A stretch of 64,000 bases of DNA from Rhodococcus pseudokoreensis (GCF_017068395.1 NZ_CP070619.1:1488001-1552000), one strand, 5' to 3'. Counted from the stretch's first letter, positions 17,451 to 26,599 are shown. Numbers and translations are program-made. Notes: generated by a model not told the origin, from the letters alone.

Positions 17451-17852
17451 TCAGGCAAAGAAGATGTCGTATGCGTGCTTGGTATCCATGTACTCCTTGA
17501 CGGACAGGATCTTTCCGTCACGGATCTCGAACAGGAAGTGGTACTGGTTCTGATAAACTTTGCCGTTCTTCAACTTCGCGTACGACGTCGCCTCGACGGC
17601 CACCTTGTCGCCTTGGGCGATTGCCGAGTTGGGGGTGACCTCGAGAGCTCCGTTCTCGTACACGGAAGTGACTCCGCTGAGCAGCGCTCCGAGGCCTTCC
17701 CTGTCATAGCTCCCGGACATCCCGCCGATTCCTCCCGATACCCAATAGGTCGCCTCCGGATGGAGAGTGTCGAGAATCTGCTCCACGTCGCCCGTGGAGA
17801 AGACCTTTGCGAAGTTGTTGGCCAAGTCGATGTTCTGTTCCGGGGTGCCCAT
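17451..17852 (-). CDS. SnoaL/NTF2-fold protein preceding camE36
   Basis: A 133-residue NTF2-like protein beginning MGTPEQNIDLANNFAKVF, with GDVEQILDTLHPEATYW and a C-terminal DGKILSVKEYMDT typical of SnoaL-like and ketosteroid isomerase-like proteins. Such folds include isomerases, cyclases, hydratases and epoxide hydrolases. A role on the unstable lactone or enone formed by the next gene's product is possible but unproven. ATG 17852 is chosen for the GGAG five bases upstream; ATGs at 17888 and 17885 are longer alternatives with poor context. Confidence 0.75.
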   Translation of the reverse strand: MGTPEQNIDLANNFAKVFSTGDVEQILDTLHPEATYWVSGGIGGMSGSYDREGLGALLSGVTSVYENGALEVTPNSAIAQGDKVAVEATSYAKLKNGKVYQNQYHFLFEIRDGKILSVKEYMDTKHAYDIFFA

Positions 17853-18010
17853 GGATGCTCCATTCCGTTTTGCTATGACTTGCATCACTGTTCACCCGAG
17901 TGGGTCGTTCGCGAAACCGTAGTTGCACTCGGAACGCCACCTGTCGCGGCGCGGCACGCTTGATGCAGTTCAGAACCCAATTCTGTCGGTCGTGAACGAC
18001 GCAAACCAAG

Positions 18011-18026
18011 TCAATGTGTGTGTTGT
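18011..18026. promoter_or_regulatory. Weak TetR-type operator candidate
   Basis: TCAAT-GTGTGT-GTTGT keeps the 5-6-5 spacing and is itself symmetrical, with one change in each half. It lies in the divergent region between the SnoaL-like/camE36 transcript and the large LuxR regulator. Position supports it more than sequence. Confidence 0.35.
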
Positions 18027-18110
18027 CAGATCTTGACCACGCGGCTCAGTAGGGACATGATCAACCGGTGATCCTCACCACAAATCAACGAATGCGGACG
18101 AAAGAACAGA

Positions 18111-20753
18111 GTGAACGCTGATGAGTGGCGCGAGATAGTCGAGCTTCGCCGGGCCGGTGGATCGATCTCGGGTATCGCGACGCGATTGAAGATCTCGCGC
18201 AACACGGTGCGCCGCGCCCTGGAATTCGAGGCACCGCCCCACGACCATCGGCCACGGTCGGGGTCGTCGGCCGATGCCCTCCGACCCCGGATTGCCGCGG
18301 CGCTCGACGCAGACCCGGATGTCACGGTTGCACAGTTGCACCGCGAGCTCGAATGGAGCGGATCGCGAAATACTTTGGCGAGCGCGGTTCGCCGCGTCAA
18401 GGAGGAGCGTTCGCCACGAGCAACCGGAATCCGCCCATCGAGCATCCGCTCGTCGACTGCATCCGATATTCCACTCTTCTCGACAAGTTTCGTCGGTCGC
18501 GACGAAGAACTCCACGGAATCCGGGTACTGCTCGGCGAGAGCCGCCTGGTCACCGTCGCCGGCCCGGGTGGTATCGGCAAGACCCGACTCGCAGCCGAGG
18601 CCTCCGCGGCGTACCGGCGGGCTTTTCCCGATGGAGTCCGCTTCGTGGAACTCGCGTCCCTTCGGAGCGAATCGCTACTCCCCCAGACAATTCTGGACGC
18701 CCTGGGGTTCGACGAGCGAGATACACCGGAACGAAGTGCAACCGAATCGATCCTCGAATCGATCCGCAACAAGCACCTGTTGCTGGTGCTGGACAATTGC
18801 GAGCATCTCGTCAGCGCGTGCGCCGAGTTGATCTCGATACTATTGCGGAGCACAGAACACGTGAAGATCCTGGCCACCAGTCGTGAAGTGCTGTCAATTC
18901 CGGACGAGCACGTGCACGTCCTGGAGCCACTGTCCATGACGGACCACCGTGACCCGGACAGGCCGGGTGCCGCCATCGAGTTGTTCGAGAACCGCGCATC
19001 GGCCGCGTTGTCCGGATTTTCCGTGACGGATTCGAGCCGGGACGCTGCACGCCGGGTGTGCACGCAACTGGACGGTATGCCACTGGCCATCGAACTGGCG
19101 TGTGCGCGCTTGACTGCGCTGTCCGTCGAGGATCTCGCAGAACGTCTCGACGATCGGCTGGCGTTGTTGACGACCGGTAACCGTGGCGGGCCGAGCAGGC
19201 ATCGAAGCCTGCATGCGACGGTCGAGTGGAGCTACGACCTCTGCACCACTCGGGAGCAGGCGCTCTGGGCCAGATTATCCGTATTTTCCGAAGGATTCGA
19301 TCTCGCCATGGCCGAGAGCATCTGTGCTGGTGTTCCTGTCGACGCCGCGAGCATTCTGGATACGATCACCGGTCTGATCGGCAAGTCGGTGTTACAACGC
19401 ACCACCAGCGAAGGTCGTGTCCGGTTCAAGATGCTCGAAACGATCCGGCACTTCGGCGCCGGCAAACTGTCCGACGACGAGAAGACGGCGTTGCGGCTGG
19501 CCCACCTGCGTTGGTGCGCTGAGCTGGTACACGCCGCCCGCCGGTCATGGACAGGGGCCGAGCAGGAGCGCGCGAGCACCCGGCTTCGGGAGAACCGCGC
19601 CAACCTGCGGTCGGCACTGCAGACTGCGCTGACCGACCGCAGTCCCGAGACGCTGCACCTTGCATCCGGTCTCGTCGCGACCTGGTTCCTGTGGTCGTCG
19701 GCATTCTCGGTACGCGAACACCGGATGTGGGTTACCGAGTTCCTTCCGCTCGGCGATCTGACCGAAGACGTCGCACCCAGGCTCTACGCCACTCTGGGAC
19801 TGCTACAGACGATGCAGGGCGACCGATCCGAGGCCGTCCGAACCCTCGACACCGCCGCGCAGCGCGCACGCGAACTCGGTGACGATGCGGCACTCGCGTT
19901 CGCTCTGCAGACGCAAGGCCTCAACACCTACCTCGGCGGCGATTTCGAGGCCGGCGCACGCCACCTGTCGGACGCGTTGGCGCTCTACGAACGCCTCCCC
20001 GGCATCACCGATCTCATGTGGACCGCCCACATCGAAATGGGAATGCTGTGGAGCTCGAACGGACAGAACGACCGCGCTGCCGAACACTTCGCATTCGTTC
20101 ACACTCACGCGTCGGCCGCTGGAGAGAAGTGGATGTTGTCCTATGCCGTATACGGACTGGGCTTGGTGGCGCTGGTCCGCGGCCGTCACGACGAGGCGAT
20201 CACCCTTGCGATCGACGCCCTCGCACTCAAACGCGCCTTCGACGACACGGTCGGCGCCACACTGGTCACAGACCTTCTCGCGTGGGCCGAAGCAGCTGCT
20301 GGCTCCGGCGAACGTGCAGCCGTACTTCTCGGTGCAGCATCGTCCATGTGGGATTCATTCGGCATGCAACTATACGGATCTCAGCACTGGGTCCAACGAC
20401 GGGAGGTGTACGAATCCCGCGCGCGCACCGCGCTCGGCGACACGCTCTACTCCGCATCCCACCGTCACGGCTCCACCATGTCGATGGCCGAACTCATCGC
20501 TTACGCACTGGACGAAAAGCTAACCGACGCCCCTGTATCGTCGTCGGACCCGATTGCCGGACTCTCACCTCGTGAGATCGACATTGCACGATATGTCGAG
20601 GACGGGCTCACCAACAAGGAGATTGCGGACCGGCTGGTCCTGTCGGTCAGAACCGTCGAGGGGCATGTCGCACACGTGCTCCGAAAGCTGGAGATAACCC
20701 GCCGCTATCAGGTCGCTGCTGCGCTCGCGGCCACCAGGGCCCGACGGGAGTGA
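18111..20753 (+). CDS. STAND-ATPase LuxR regulator with N-terminal IS21-type HTH
   Basis: An 880-residue regulator. Residues 1 to about 100 resemble the DNA-binding head of IS21-family transposases (WREIVELRRAGGSISGIA, LKISRNTVRRAL). An NB-ARC-like ATPase follows with Walker A GPGGIGKT at 151-158, LLLVLDNCEH and GMPLAIELA. Next come TPR-like repeats and a C-terminal LuxR HTH (LSPREIDIARYVEDGLTN). The protein is expected to switch on ligand and ATP binding and to bind DNA at one or both ends. It starts at GTG 18111 with a weak ribosome-binding site. It lies inside the island between camE36 and the CMD/acyl-CoA synthetase operon; its target is unknown. Confidence 0.85.
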   Translation: MNADEWREIVELRRAGGSISGIATRLKISRNTVRRALEFEAPPHDHRPRSGSSADALRPRIAAALDADPDVTVAQLHRELEWSGSRNTLASAVRRVKEERSPRATGIRPSSIRSSTASDIPLFSTSFVGRDEELHGIRVLLGESRLVTVAGPGGIGKTRLAAEASAAYRRAFPDGVRFVELASLRSESLLPQTILDALGFDERDTPERSATESILESIRNKHLLLVLDNCEHLVSACAELISILLRSTEHVKILATSREVLSIPDEHVHVLEPLSMTDHRDPDRPGAAIELFENRASAALSGFSVTDSSRDAARRVCTQLDGMPLAIELACARLTALSVEDLAERLDDRLALLTTGNRGGPSRHRSLHATVEWSYDLCTTREQALWARLSVFSEGFDLAMAESICAGVPVDAASILDTITGLIGKSVLQRTTSEGRVRFKMLETIRHFGAGKLSDDEKTALRLAHLRWCAELVHAARRSWTGAEQERASTRLRENRANLRSALQTALTDRSPETLHLASGLVATWFLWSSAFSVREHRMWVTEFLPLGDLTEDVAPRLYATLGLLQTMQGDRSEAVRTLDTAAQRARELGDDAALAFALQTQGLNTYLGGDFEAGARHLSDALALYERLPGITDLMWTAHIEMGMLWSSNGQNDRAAEHFAFVHTHASAAGEKWMLSYAVYGLGLVALVRGRHDEAITLAIDALALKRAFDDTVGATLVTDLLAWAEAAAGSGERAAVLLGAASSMWDSFGMQLYGSQHWVQRREVYESRARTALGDTLYSASHRHGSTMSMAELIAYALDEKLTDAPVSSSDPIAGLSPREIDIARYVEDGLTNKEIADRLVLSVRTVEGHVAHVLRKLEITRRYQVAAALAATRARRE

Positions 20754-20849
20754 ACGCGGATCGAGGACGTTGCGTTGCAGCGGCGGGTAGAACGATTCCA
20801 CGTCGCATGTCGCCACATGCGGAACCGTCCGCGATCGCGTCCCCGTCCA

Positions 20850-20865
20850 TGACTCGGCCGAGTCA
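20850..20865. other. 16-bp palindrome between convergent genes
   Basis: A perfect palindrome (TGACTCGGCCGAGTCA) in the 187-bp gap between the LuxR regulator and the CMD-like gene. It could form a small terminator hairpin without a loop, or be a protein site; no T-run follows. Confidence 0.35.
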
Positions 20866-20940
20866 GCCTTCCACCGCGAGGGCAGATCCCTCACGCGTCA
20901 GGTGTCAACCAGAGCCGGGGCAGGCCGGAGAGGCCTGATG

Positions 20941-21609
20941 TCAGCCGACACCGCGGTGTTCGGGAGCTGCTGCCGCGATATCGAGAACTTCGCGAATACT
21001 GCGGGCACCGGCACCGAGGTCGAGCGCGTTCTTCAGGTGCAGCACAAACCCGGGCTTGTACCGGTGGGTTGGAGTGGAATCAGCCGCGAGAGATATCAAT
21101 TCCTTCGTCACTGCCCGTAATGCCCGATTTTTCCACGGAACCGCGCAGTAGTCGAAGAACGCTACGAACGTTTCTGGTGACATCCTGAGCAGTGCGTCGA
21201 AGAAGCCTGGAAGCTCGTCCTCCATGCGCTGCCAGTACGGATCGGTACCGATGTGACGATCCCATAAGGCCTGCCGTGTCTCGTCGAGCGGTTCGACCTC
21301 GCCCCCGCTTCTGCGACGAACTGCACTCGACAACTGCCTGGACGACTCGAACAATGTGTGCACACCGAGTCCCGATACCACTGTCAACGCTTCCTGAATT
21401 TGTGCAGCGTCAAGGCCCAGGTCGAGTGCTTCCTCGATGTAGCGGCCGGTACCCGCGACATCCATCGTCGTTGCTACCGAGCACACCGCGATGTGTGTGA
21501 GCACACGTGTCTGCTGATCGAGGGCCGGTCCCTCGTCCACTCCGTCCAAAATCTCTTCGGCCAACACACGAAGATCTTGGATATCGAATTCGACTGTCAT
21601 GGAGTTCAT
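20941..21609 (-). CDS. Carboxymuconolactone decarboxylase-like protein, two repeats
   Basis: A 222-residue protein containing two AhpD/CMD-like helical repeats (about 30-105 and 130-215), with RVLTHIAVCSVATTMDVAG in the first and ALRAVTKELISLAADSTPT in the second. The CxxC pair of the peroxidase members is absent, so a decarboxylase-, hydrolase- or binding-type role is more likely than thiol chemistry. Its ATG overlaps the stop of acyl-CoA synthetase B (ATGA), indicating translational coupling. Action on a lactone or CoA intermediate of the same pathway is inferred only from this. Confidence 0.7.
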   Translation of the reverse strand: MNSMTVEFDIQDLRVLAEEILDGVDEGPALDQQTRVLTHIAVCSVATTMDVAGTGRYIEEALDLGLDAAQIQEALTVVSGLGVHTLFESSRQLSSAVRRRSGGEVEPLDETRQALWDRHIGTDPYWQRMEDELPGFFDALLRMSPETFVAFFDYCAVPWKNRALRAVTKELISLAADSTPTHRYKPGFVLHLKNALDLGAGARSIREVLDIAAAAPEHRGVG

Positions 21610-23273
21610 CCGGCTGTGCTCAGCGCGTCAGCAGGCGTTGTCAGTTGCGCTTTGAGCCCCCGCTTGTTGATCTTCGTGGCCGACATCGGCCACCGTCCGG
21701 GGTCGACGAAGAACACTGCGCGCGGGATCTTGTACCGGCCGATCTGGCCGTCACAAAATGCGATCAGCTCTTCTTCTGTGAGTTGGTGGCCTTCTCGGAC
21801 CTCGACGAACGCCACTGGCACCTCGTCGAGCCTGTTGTCTGGCCGGCCGATGACAGCTGCAGTCAGAACGGCAGGATGCGAGCACAGGAAGGACTCGATT
21901 TCGATGGCCGCGACATTTTCTCCACCGACCTTCAACATGTCCTTGAGCCGGCCGTGGAACACCAGGCACCCCGACTCTGTGCGACTGTACAGGTCGCCGG
22001 TCCGCAGCCAGCCGTCGGAATCGATCGTCTCGGCGGTCTTTACGGGATCCTTGTAGTAGCCCTCGGTCACGCAGTAGCCACGAATCAGAATCTCGCCGGG
22101 AACCCCCACCGGTTGTTCCCTGCCGTCGAACGGATCGACGATACGAATTTCAACTCCCGGCACGGCCTTTCCTTGCGCACTGCTCCGGTCCTCGAACGAT
22201 TCATCCGGCTCGCTGAGGGCATAGATTCCGGTCGTTTCCGTCATTCCGCAAGCCGCCATGAGCTCGGCCGAAGGGAACAGATTCTGAACCTCCTCGATGA
22301 GCACACGGGGCCCGATCAGGAACAGGTATCGAATCGAGTCGAACTCCGCTGCGTCAAACTTCGGATGCGACATGATCATCTGCATCGGCGCGGGGAACCA
22401 CGGCCAGACGCACGTCGGTCGCTCGGCCCTGATCAGTTCGATGGCGCGGCCAGGTTCGAAGAACTCGTCGGTCAGGAACGTTCCCCCGGCACCGATCGCA
22501 CCGATCAGCGGAGCCAGCGCGGCAATATGGAACAACGGCCCGCCCGCCCAACTGATGTGGCGCTCTCCTGCCGACAGGCGACCGGTCGCCCGCTCCACCG
22601 GGCCACGGGTCATCGATTCGTGGGTGAGCAGGCAGCCACGCGGGTTGGCGGTCGTCCCCGACGTGTACAGGATCGCGGCGATATCGCGCGTCCTGACTCG
22701 TCGGCGATGTCGATGAACGAGCGATACATCGACGGCCTCTGCTGCGGCATCCAGGTCTTCCCTGGAAGTGAATCCGGGCTTGTTCGCGCCTCGGAGCAGT
22801 AGCGCACGACGCAGACGCGGCGCTTCTGGTAGGTCGAGGTCGAGGTCGGCGTGGCCGTCGGCAGTCGCCAACGACGGCAGCGCTTCGTGGAGAACCTCGA
22901 CAAAATCAACATAGGCGTCTGGACTGGACACTGTCAGTAGCGCGGTGATATCTGCATTCTCGACGATGTAGCCCAGTTCCTTGGCCTTGTGCCGTGCATT
23001 GAGCGGTACGACGACTGCCCCGATCAAAGCCGATCCGAAGAATCCCTCGACGAATTCGATACCGTTCGGCGCCAGGAGCGCTACGTGGTCGCCGGACTGA
23101 ACTCCCACAGCCAAGAGCCCACGTGCAACCGCTACTGCACGCTCGAGGACCTCGGCGTAGGTGAATCGCTCCTCAGGGAACACGATTAGGTCGCGGTCAG
23201 GATGGGCGTGTGCTCCACGCACCAACAGATCGCCGAGCGGAGTGACGGAGCACCAGTCGCCGAAGTCAGTCAT
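21606..23273 (-). CDS. AMP-forming acyl-CoA synthetase (copy B)
   Basis: A 555-residue ANL-superfamily synthetase, clearly a paralogue of the one at 4009-5667 along its full length. It has ILYTSGTTANPRGC (arginine where copy A has lysine), GMTETTGIY, WLRTGDLY and PMSATKINKRGLK. It should form an acyl-CoA from a pathway acid; the two copies may differ in substrate or simply reflect duplication. The upstream promoter TTGACA-N17-TAGCGT overlaps an operator at 23402. Divergent to it lies a decayed TetR gene, mirroring the intact copy A/TetR pair. Confidence 0.9.
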   Translation of the reverse strand: MTDFGDWCSVTPLGDLLVRGAHAHPDRDLIVFPEERFTYAEVLERAVAVARGLLAVGVQSGDHVALLAPNGIEFVEGFFGSALIGAVVVPLNARHKAKELGYIVENADITALLTVSSPDAYVDFVEVLHEALPSLATADGHADLDLDLPEAPRLRRALLLRGANKPGFTSREDLDAAAEAVDVSLVHRHRRRVRTRDIAAILYTSGTTANPRGCLLTHESMTRGPVERATGRLSAGERHISWAGGPLFHIAALAPLIGAIGAGGTFLTDEFFEPGRAIELIRAERPTCVWPWFPAPMQMIMSHPKFDAAEFDSIRYLFLIGPRVLIEEVQNLFPSAELMAACGMTETTGIYALSEPDESFEDRSSAQGKAVPGVEIRIVDPFDGREQPVGVPGEILIRGYCVTEGYYKDPVKTAETIDSDGWLRTGDLYSRTESGCLVFHGRLKDMLKVGGENVAAIEIESFLCSHPAVLTAAVIGRPDNRLDEVPVAFVEVREGHQLTEEELIAFCDGQIGRYKIPRAVFFVDPGRWPMSATKINKRGLKAQLTTPADALSTAG

Positions 23274-23376
23274 GTCGTCCTAATTTGTCGATCGTCGTAA
23301 GCGATATCGCCGACGAATTGCCTGTATGAATGGCACAGAGTTCGCGTGCTGCGCGTAGAAGATCTCGGTGAGGTTC

Positions 23377-23405
23377 ACGCTAAGCGACTCGCCTCGCGCT
23401 GTCAA
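23377..23405 (-). promoter_or_regulatory. Promoter of acyl-CoA synthetase B
   Basis: Minus-strand TTGACA (23405-23400), 17 bases, then TAGCGT (23382-23377). It has the same layout relative to the operator as the promoter of copy A. Confidence 0.7.
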
Positions 23406-23417
23406 CGTCGGAGTTGA
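23402..23417. promoter_or_regulatory. TetR-type operator, site 6
   Basis: TCAAC-GTCGGA-GTTGA, two perfect half-sites, overlapping the -35 box of the acyl-CoA synthetase B promoter. An additional TCAAC half lies at 23422-23426. Confidence 0.75.
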
Positions 23418-23452
23418 TTCTGTCAACATGAGATATCCGAAGTCGGAACTCG

Positions 23453-23745
23453 CCGGCGGCCCGCTCTCGACCAGGCCAGAGCGCGACGAACAGAGCTGCT
23501 TCAGGCCCTTTTCCATGACATTCCGGTCGGTGTGCTCGAGAAAAGAGCATTGCGTTTGCCGAGCAGATCATCGGTGGCGACGGAGAACACTGCGCCGCCT
23601 CGTCGAGCAACAGATGAGCTCATACGAGAGGAACTACCCCTTTGTCTACCTGTACATCCAGGAGGGCATGACTCGGGTGCAGTTGGACACAACGTCGTGG
23701 GGTAGGGCGATGGCGCGCAAAGTGGATGCCAAGCCCTGTGGGCTG
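23453..23745 (+). pseudogene. Decayed TetR repressor (paralogue of 5818-6501)
   Basis: Pieces of the ligand domain of the intact TetR survive in two frames. ELLQALFHDIPVGVLE lies in one frame from about 23493; LRRLVEQQMSSYERNYPFVYLYIQEGM lies in another. The intact protein has ELFQALFHDVVSGVLDE and LRRLVELQLLSYENNYPYV in the same order. The HTH-coding part appears to be deleted: a short stretch like the start of the intact gene joins directly to the ligand domain. A second, smaller deletion shifts the frame. The copy cannot bind DNA. Confidence 0.75.
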
Positions 23746-23792
23746 GGTCAGGCAACGATTATTCCGACCCAGCTCACGTCACGTAGGTGCGG

Positions 23793-24569
23793 TCAGCGAC
23801 CGGTCCATTGGGCTGCACGCTTCTCGGCGAACGCTGCCCTGCCTTCGAGCCTGTCGGCGCTGTTCGCGTAGGCCTCGATCGGCTCGTACCGGGTTGCCAG
23901 CGCGACGTCGAGCGGCCAACCCGCGCGCGACAGAACAGCGTCCTTCGCTGCCTGAACGGCGAGGGGCGACGCCGAGGCGATTCGCTCTGCCCACGATGTC
24001 GCGGTTTCGAGCAGTTTCTCGAACGGTACGACCTCGTTGACGAGTCCGTACCGCTCGGCTTGCTGTGCATCGATGCGCTCGCCGGTGAGAATCAAGGCCA
24101 TTGCGATGTGATGCGGCAGCTGCCGAATCGCACGGTGCATGATGCCTGCCTCGCCGATGATGCCCACCTTGGTCTCGGGAATGCCGAACTGGGCGTTGTC
24201 CGCTGCGACGATGATGTCGGCACACATGGCGAGTTCGAAACCGCCGCCGATCGCATAGCCCTGAACGGCCGCGACGAGAGGCTTACGCAGCGTGAGCATG
24301 GGTCCACCGACGCCGGTGAGTCCACCACCGAGTGCCATCCTGCGGCCATCGCCTTCAGTCCCTCCGCTGACGTTGGCGCCGGCGCAGAATGCCTTCTCCC
24401 CCGTCGCACCGAGCACGGCGACCCAGATGTCGGGATTCGAGTTGATCTCGGTCCATGCCTCGAACAACGCCGAATCCATTTCGGGATCGATGGAGTTCAG
24501 CGCCTTGGGGCGATCGAGTGTCACTCGTGCGACGTGATTGTCCAGCTCGAACAAAATTCCGCTGCTCAC
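23793..24569 (-). CDS. Enoyl-CoA hydratase (crotonase family)
   Basis: A 258-residue crotonase. The oxyanion-hole region is AFCAGANV, and both catalytic glutamates of hydratases appear to be present, in GGGFELAMCADII and FGIPETKVGI. Hydration of a 2-enoyl-CoA to the 3-hydroxyacyl-CoA is expected, probably for the branched acyl-CoA chain left after ring cleavage. It is the last gene of a minus-strand set with a second crotonase (17 bp upstream) and an NTF2-like gene. Confidence 0.88.
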   Translation of the reverse strand: MSSGILFELDNHVARVTLDRPKALNSIDPEMDSALFEAWTEINSNPDIWVAVLGATGEKAFCAGANVSGGTEGDGRRMALGGGLTGVGGPMLTLRKPLVAAVQGYAIGGGFELAMCADIIVAADNAQFGIPETKVGIIGEAGIMHRAIRQLPHHIAMALILTGERIDAQQAERYGLVNEVVPFEKLLETATSWAERIASASPLAVQAAKDAVLSRAGWPLDVALATRYEPIEAYANSADRLEGRAAFAEKRAAQWTGR

Positions 24570-24585
24570 GGTAAGTCCTTCCTCA

Positions 24586-25446
24586 TTATTTCTCTGCCAT
24601 AGGTCGATCGGTCAGTTCTACGGGTTCGCGGTAGGCGGCGATAGCGTCCTTCAGGCCCACCTCGGCCACGAACCTGCGGACCTCGGCCACCGACGGCGAC
24701 AGATGGAGCAGGGCATCCATTTCCGCGCCGCCCTGGGCGGCGGTGCGCACGCCCATTGCTTCCATCGTCCTGTTGATGGACAGCTTCTTGATCCGCAGGA
24801 TGTCCGACGGCGTGCGTGCGATTCGAGCGGCAAGCGCTTCGACTTCGCCGATCAGGTCTTGCTCGTCCACTGCGTGATTGGCCCAGCCCCACTCGACCGC
24901 GGTAGTGCCGTCGATCGAGTTACCGGGCACGAACGCCAGTTCTTTGGCCCGCTTGGGGCCGACCAGGGGGGCCCACAGAGGCGCGATGTACCCGCCACCG
25001 AGCGGGATCGCGGGTTCACCGATCTTCGCGTCGCGTGCCACGTAGGTGACATCAGTGAATACGCACAGCTGAGTTGCTCCCGCGATGCAGTAGCCGTGCA
25101 CGGCGGCGATCACCGGTTTCGGATGATCCCAGATCGCGAGGAATCGGTTGACGTTGCGAGCCAGGCGCTCTCGGTCAGCCACGGGATCCGGATCCGCTAC
25201 CACTTTGCCGACCTGGCCGATGTCGTAGCCGGCCGAGAAGCCCTTGCCGGCGCCGCGGATTCCGATGACCGGACCTCCGGAGGTGGCCAGCGCGGCCAAC
25301 GCCGCACTGAACTCATCCAGCAGCTCGTTCGACAGAGAATTGGCCTTGTCCGGTCGGTTCAGGACGATCCAACTGATGGGACCCCGATGCTCGATCCGCA
25401 GGTTCTCGAACTGAGCGTCCGGTTTGGTCTCGGCGACCGCTGTCAT
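24586..25446 (-). CDS. Crotonase-family protein lacking the first hydratase glutamate
   Basis: A 286-residue crotonase fold, with GKGFSAGYDIGQVG as the oxyanion-hole region. The position of the first catalytic glutamate reads AGATQLCVFTDV and so lacks it, while an acidic residue remains in AKIGEPAIPLGGG. This points to a reaction other than simple hydration: isomerisation, retro-Claisen C-C cleavage and decarboxylation are all known in the superfamily. Retro-Claisen cleavage is interesting because a crotonase does this in another rhodococcal camphor route, but this sequence is not obviously that enzyme. It overlaps the upstream NTF2-like gene by 4 bp. Confidence 0.8.
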   Translation of the reverse strand: MTAVAETKPDAQFENLRIEHRGPISWIVLNRPDKANSLSNELLDEFSAALAALATSGGPVIGIRGAGKGFSAGYDIGQVGKVVADPDPVADRERLARNVNRFLAIWDHPKPVIAAVHGYCIAGATQLCVFTDVTYVARDAKIGEPAIPLGGGYIAPLWAPLVGPKRAKELAFVPGNSIDGTTAVEWGWANHAVDEQDLIGEVEALAARIARTPSDILRIKKLSINRTMEAMGVRTAAQGGAEMDALLHLSPSVAEVRRFVAEVGLKDAIAAYREPVELTDRPMAEK

Positions 25447-25925
25447 GCCCGTCCGATCGGAATCTGCTTCTTGACGTGGAAGTCGACGACACCGGACGCA
25501 CGCAGTTCGCGCCGGGAGAAGCGCCAGCCGTTCTCGTCGTCGTACACGAAGTCATCGTGGTACTGGCCGAAGAAGTAGCCGTCGGCCTTGCCTTCCTTGG
25601 TGTACTGATGCCACGCGTAGAGGACCGAACGGACCTTGGCCGAGGTCAGATCCTCGGAGAAGTCGACGACAACGTTCGAGACGTGGTGACTGGTGGCCGT
25701 GAAGAAGGTGCCGATTCCGTCGAGTGTCTCGCGGTAGGCGGCGCGTCCTTCGGCGCCGAAGTCGGGCCCGTAGGCGACGTAGCAATCCTCCGTGAAGAGC
25801 TCGGCGAGTTGGTCGGGAAGGTTCATGTCCAGGTTGTGGGCGTAGTCGAACAGAACCCGTTCGATCTTTCCCTTTTCGACGAGCTCGGTCAGCTCGCGCG
25901 TGGACACCTCGCGGGTGGCAGTCAT
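25443..25925 (-). CDS. SnoaL/NTF2-fold protein (second)
   Basis: A 160-residue NTF2-like protein: ELVEKGKIERVLFDYAHNLD, AELFTEDCYVAYGP and a C-terminal WRFSRRELRASG. It resembles the SnoaL_4 group that also includes ring-hydroxylating dioxygenase beta subunits; no alpha subunit is present, so an isomerase, hydratase or lactonase role is more likely. ATG 25925 has AAGGAG 8 bases upstream. It is the first gene of the operon with both crotonases and is preceded by operator site 7. Confidence 0.78.
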   Translation of the reverse strand: MTATREVSTRELTELVEKGKIERVLFDYAHNLDMNLPDQLAELFTEDCYVAYGPDFGAEGRAAYRETLDGIGTFFTATSHHVSNVVVDFSEDLTSAKVRSVLYAWHQYTKEGKADGYFFGQYHDDFVYDDENGWRFSRRELRASGVVDFHVKKQIPIGRA

Positions 25926-25996
25926 GAGGATCTCCTTCGAGTTACGATTTTGCGACCGGTTCGATCCGGCGAACTGGATTTTCCAGTCTGATTTTG

Positions 25997-26012
25997 TCAA
26001 CGTCTCCGTGGA
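25997..26012. promoter_or_regulatory. TetR-type operator, site 7
   Basis: TCAAC-GTCTCC-GTGGA, one mismatch, 72 bp before the NTF2-like/crotonase operon. The left half reads TTGACA on the minus strand, a candidate -35 box; no clear -10 was found at 17 bases. Confidence 0.55.
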
Positions 26013-26089
26013 TTCACGGAAGACGTTGGAATTTTGTTGCGGGTGACTCCCGCAGTCGACTACGCCTCTGGTCCGGCGCGCCGTAAGGG

Positions 26090-26599
26090 TCAGGCGTTGA
26101 CGGGATAGTCGGACGCTGCGGCGTCGGCGCCCGGCCAGCGGACCGGCAACTCCGCCGTCAAGGACGATGCGACGTCGTCCCAAGGGCCCACATGGACGGT
26201 GCGCATGTTGCGGGAAGCGAATCGCCAGCGGCCGTCGACTCGAACGTACTCGTCTTCGTAGCGCACGGCGCCGAACACGGTCGTGCCGCCCGTCGCGATC
26301 TCGAGGTGGGCGCCGACGATACCCGTGGCGTGATCGTCGTCGACGAAATCGACGAGTACATAGTTGGGCGTGTGGATCGTGGTACCGAATGCCGTGCGCG
26401 CTTGCCGGATCATGTCGGAGATCCCGTTTCCGCCGGTTGCACCGGGGAAACCTCCAGCGGAGAAGGTGCCCTCGGGCGCGAAGGCGTCGGCGATGGCGTC
26501 GAAGTCGTCGAAGTCTGACGCCAAGAAGTATCGAACCGCCAGGTCGTGAAGCTCGGCTCGGTCTTCGAGCCGTCGCACCCTGGCCTCGATGTCGGTCAT
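26090..26599 (-). CDS. SnoaL/NTF2-fold protein (third)
   Basis: A 169-residue NTF2-like protein starting MTDIEARVRRLEDRAELHDL, with LASDFDDFDAIADAFAPEGTF and WRFASRNMRTVHVG. It is related to the other NTF2-like genes of the island but clearly diverged. ATG 26599 follows GAGGGAG. Substrate unknown. It has its own upstream operator (26659) and is separated from the next minus-strand gene by about 165 bp. Confidence 0.75.
   Translation of the reverse strand: MTDIEARVRRLEDRAELHDLAVRYFLASDFDDFDAIADAFAPEGTFSAGGFPGATGGNGISDMIRQARTAFGTTIHTPNYVLVDFVDDDHATGIVGAHLEIATGGTTVFGAVRYEDEYVRVDGRWRFASRNMRTVHVGPWDDVASSLTAELPVRWPGADAAASDYPVNA

Noticed and set aside
18111..18420. IS21 transposase fragment
   Set aside because: The HTH-like start continues in frame into a complete ATPase-LuxR regulator; no istB partner or terminal repeats are seen, so it is treated as a domain of the regulator.
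25443..25925. Ring-hydroxylating dioxygenase beta subunit
   Set aside because: The fold is similar, but no alpha subunit with Rieske and iron motifs exists in the window.
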